A DNA stretch of 7,326 nucleotides from Bacteroidota bacterium. Its GTDB lineage: Bacteria; Bacteroidota; Bacteroidia; Bacteroidales; Paludibacteraceae. The translations under genes and the position numbers were made by a program. This document shows, in pieces, positions 5,762 through 7,326 of this stretch. The number at the start of each line of letters is the position of its first letter. The first letter of the stretch is position 1. Location of the stretch: NCBI GenBank assembly GCA_017860335.1, contig JAFNAU010000092.1, forward strand, positions 1-7,326, given 5' to 3'. The notes below the pieces were generated by a model. It had not been told where the DNA came from. It saw only the letters and a list, made by a program, of their open reading frames with translations, and made no database searches.

Positions 5762-6784
5762 CTATAAAAATTCAGTATATAAAGGTAATGCTTCTTCAAA
5801 TTTACGCACTGCCTCGTCGAGCGTGGTGTAACTTTCGCCACCGGAAGCGTTCAGGTGCCCGCCACCTCCAAATACTTCCGCGGCGAATTTATTTGCCGGA
5901 AAAGTGCCTTGAGAGCGCAGGGATACTTTAATTTTTGCAGGATCTTCACGCATGAAAACGGTGAAGTTAATACCCTTGATAGATAACGGAATATTTACAA
6001 AACCCTCAGCATCACCATTATCGTAATTAAATTCCTGAAGTTCTTTTTGGGTCAGTGTAATCAACGCAGCCTGATATTCGGGATAAATTTTCATTTTCTT
6101 GTACAGGCAATACCCCATTAGTCGCATTCTGTCGGCCGAAAAGGTATTGTACACCTTCCGGTAAATATCGTCCTTATCCACACCCAGTCTGATCAGTTCG
6201 TAGATGATGGAATAAATTTCCTCGTGATTGGAATTGTATGTAAATCCGCCGGTATCGGTCATCATGCCGGTGTAAATACATTCGGCACAGGCCAGGTTGA
6301 TGTCCGAAAATTGTCCCATCCGGCATATAAGCCTGAATACCAGTTCGCTGGTGGACGAGATTTCGGGATAGGATATGATAATGTTTGTAAAGTGTTCAGG
6401 TTCCAGGTGATGGTCGATCATCACTTTCTTTGCTTTGGAAGCAACGACAGCGTCAGCCACCTTATCCATCCGGTTGGAAGCATTGAAATCGAGTATAAAT
6501 ATCAGATCAGCATTCTGAATGCATTCATCCGCTTTTTCCTTATCACGACTGTAAGTGAGCGTTTTATCAGCTCCGGGCATCCATGCCAGGAAATTTGGAA
6601 ATGGAGTCGGTACAATTACCTGTGGTACTTTTTCGATGGTCATCAGAAAATGCCACAAGCCCAGCGAAGCACCCATTGCATCGCCATCCGGACCTACATG
6701 TGTAACAATTACAATATTTTCGGCGTTTTCAATTTCAATTTTAGTCTTGTGAACCAGCTCTTCAGCAATGATTTTTGTTATCAT
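5762..6784 (-). CDS. nrnA: DHH/DHHA1 family phosphoesterase, NrnA-like
   Basis: The 340-residue cytoplasmic enzyme has the usual two-domain layout. The DHH domain at about 20-200 carries THVGPDGDAMGAS at 28-40 (H29, D33, D35), LDFN with D99, the signature DHH at 124-126 and MTDTGG with D177. The DHHA1 domain at about 225-335 has the substrate motif FGGGGHLNASGG at 305-316. These are the Mn-binding and substrate residues of NrnA-type enzymes, which degrade short oligoribonucleotides (nanoRNA) to mononucleotides and often dephosphorylate pAp. All key residues are present and length is typical. The relative GdpP/DhhP group cleaves cyclic dinucleotides, but it usually has membrane and sensor domains missing here; a stand-alone DhhP-like role cannot be excluded. 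The gene follows comEC on the same strand with a 131-nt gap that contains a promoter-like motif. Met at 6784 is the natural start. Confidence 0.9.
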   Translation of the reverse strand: MITKIIAEELVHKTKIEIENAENIVIVTHVGPDGDAMGASLGLWHFLMTIEKVPQVIVPTPFPNFLAWMPGADKTLTYSRDKEKADECIQNADLIFILDFNASNRMDKVADAVVASKAKKVMIDHHLEPEHFTNIIISYPEISSTSELVFRLICRMGQFSDINLACAECIYTGMMTDTGGFTYNSNHEEIYSIIYELIRLGVDKDDIYRKVYNTFSADRMRLMGYCLYKKMKIYPEYQAALITLTQKELQEFNYDNGDAEGFVNIPLSIKGINFTVFMREDPAKIKVSLRSQGTFPANKFAAEVFGGGGHLNASGGESYTTLDEAVRKFEEALPLYTEFL

Positions 6785-6859
6785 TTATTTTTTAATTAAT
6801 AAAGAGTGAAACAGTTGTAAACTAACAAATAATAATCTCCTGATTTCTGAAAATTGTTG

Positions 6860-6885
6860 CAAAAGTAACAAAAAAACGTGTCAAA
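6860..6885 (-). promoter_or_regulatory. Candidate promoter for the DHH phosphoesterase gene
   Basis: The minus strand has TACTTTTG (6867-6860), a full match to the Bacteroidetes -7 box TAnnTTTG, with TTTG (6885-6882) upstream. The 14-nt spacer is shorter than the usual 19 or so, so the upstream box may be fortuitous. Transcription would begin about 70 nt before the ATG at 6784. Confidence 0.45.
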
Positions 6886-6915
6886 CAGCGTAAATTCTTA
6901 AGCTAAACGTGTTAA

Positions 6916-7326
6916 TCACTTAAAATTAACAACAAACGCACCTTTCTCGGCAACAGACCAGAAGTTAATGCCTTGAGTTCGGCAAACTTCACCGGCATAG
7001 GCGGTGTACCATTTCGAGATGCTTTTATCAGCTACAACTGTTCGGGGATGAACACATTTGAGTATCTGCTCCATTTTGGGCTTAATTTTATTGGACAGTA
7101 TCAGATAATCTACCTGAAGTGGCTGAGAGGTGGTTTTATTCTTCAGCAGCGTGTCTTTCAGTATGAAAAAACGTTTCTGATGAAAACTGGCAAAGCCATC
7201 GTCGAACCACGATGTACTTTCGATATATTCCGGCGTTTTCAACAGATTAGTTTTCCAGAATGCGCCGGCAATTTTCTCGGCTTGTGTTCTGTCGGTCGTG
7301 TAAACGTAATTTTTGCTCCTGTCCAC
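6916..7326 (-). CDS. comEC: ComEC/Rec2-like competence protein, C-terminal end (cut by the right edge)
   Basis: The frame is open from the right window edge to a TGA at 6918-6916. The first codon seen, GTG at 7326, is an internal valine rather than a start, since the family is several hundred residues longer. The 136 visible residues include VDYLILSNK at about 72-80, RTVVADKSISKWYTAY at 95-110 and SVAEKGAFVVNF near 124-135. I recognise this as the extracytoplasmic C-terminal region of Bacteroidetes ComEC/Rec2 proteins, whose N-terminal part forms the DNA-uptake channel. DYLILS matches the start of a metallo-beta-lactamase-type motif, but the His/Asp ligands that would follow are absent (NKIKPKM instead), so this domain looks catalytically inactive. 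The neighbouring DHH gene supports the call, because this pairing is common in Bacteroidetes. No membrane segment falls in the visible part. Confidence 0.72.
   Translation of the reverse strand: MDRSKNYVYTTDRTQAEKIAGAFWKTNLLKTPEYIESTSWFDDGFASFHQKRFFILKDTLLKNKTTSQPLQVDYLILSNKIKPKMEQILKCVHPRTVVADKSISKWYTAYAGEVCRTQGINFWSVAEKGAFVVNFK

Noticed and set aside
6224..6799. 191-codon plus-strand frame opposite the DHH phosphoesterase
   Set aside because: It overlaps catalytic motifs of an intact DHH enzyme on the other strand and its translation lacks domain-like character.

Overview
The window looks like a chromosomal segment of a Bacteroidota member, most likely of the order Bacteroidales. The reasons are a type IX secretion (Por) C-terminal sorting domain, a Bacteroidetes-style lipoprotein, the comEC / DHH-phosphoesterase gene pair, a PGM-like gene next to threonine synthase as in Bacteroidales threonine loci, and promoter-like TTG and TAnnTTTG boxes instead of standard -35/-10 signals. 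Genus cannot be read from the sequence.

There are two halves. The right half (about 2874-7326) is a conserved housekeeping block, all on the minus strand: the C-terminal end of a ComEC/Rec2-like membrane protein (cut by the window edge), a DHH/DHHA1 phosphoesterase (NrnA-like), an ApgM-type alkaline-phosphatase-superfamily enzyme, and threonine synthase. The last two probably act together. ThrC needs O-phosphohomoserine, and PGM-like proteins beside thrC in this phylum have been proposed to supply it as a homoserine kinase analogue, so the glycolytic name may be wrong here.

The left half (1-2873) is accessory. It begins with the transposase-start end of an IS1380-family insertion sequence (1-303). 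Two plus-strand genes for exported proteins follow: a T9SS cargo protein with an unrecognised main domain (448-1914), and a small lipoprotein (2125-2706). Each gene lies between directly oriented copies of one short structured repeat (304-409, 1968-2092, 2722-2814), which gives the layout IS|repeat-gene-repeat-gene-repeat|thrC. The intact copies are about 93-94 bp, with a hairpin at the left and conserved right ends; copy 3 has perfect 10-bp terminal inverted repeats. Copies 1 and 2 share an 86-bp core with one difference.

Two details stand out. The inferred IS end (..TTTTAGG at 303) falls on the exact base where homology between copies 1 and 2 begins, inside the hairpin loop, so the IS appears to have inserted into that loop. 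Copy 3, read on the minus strand, is a long hairpin followed by six T, so it probably serves as the transcription terminator of thrC. The strongest candidate for something undescribed is this repeat family and its cassette-like carriage of single exported-protein genes. I see no recombinase or REP-associated transposase that would explain it inside the window.
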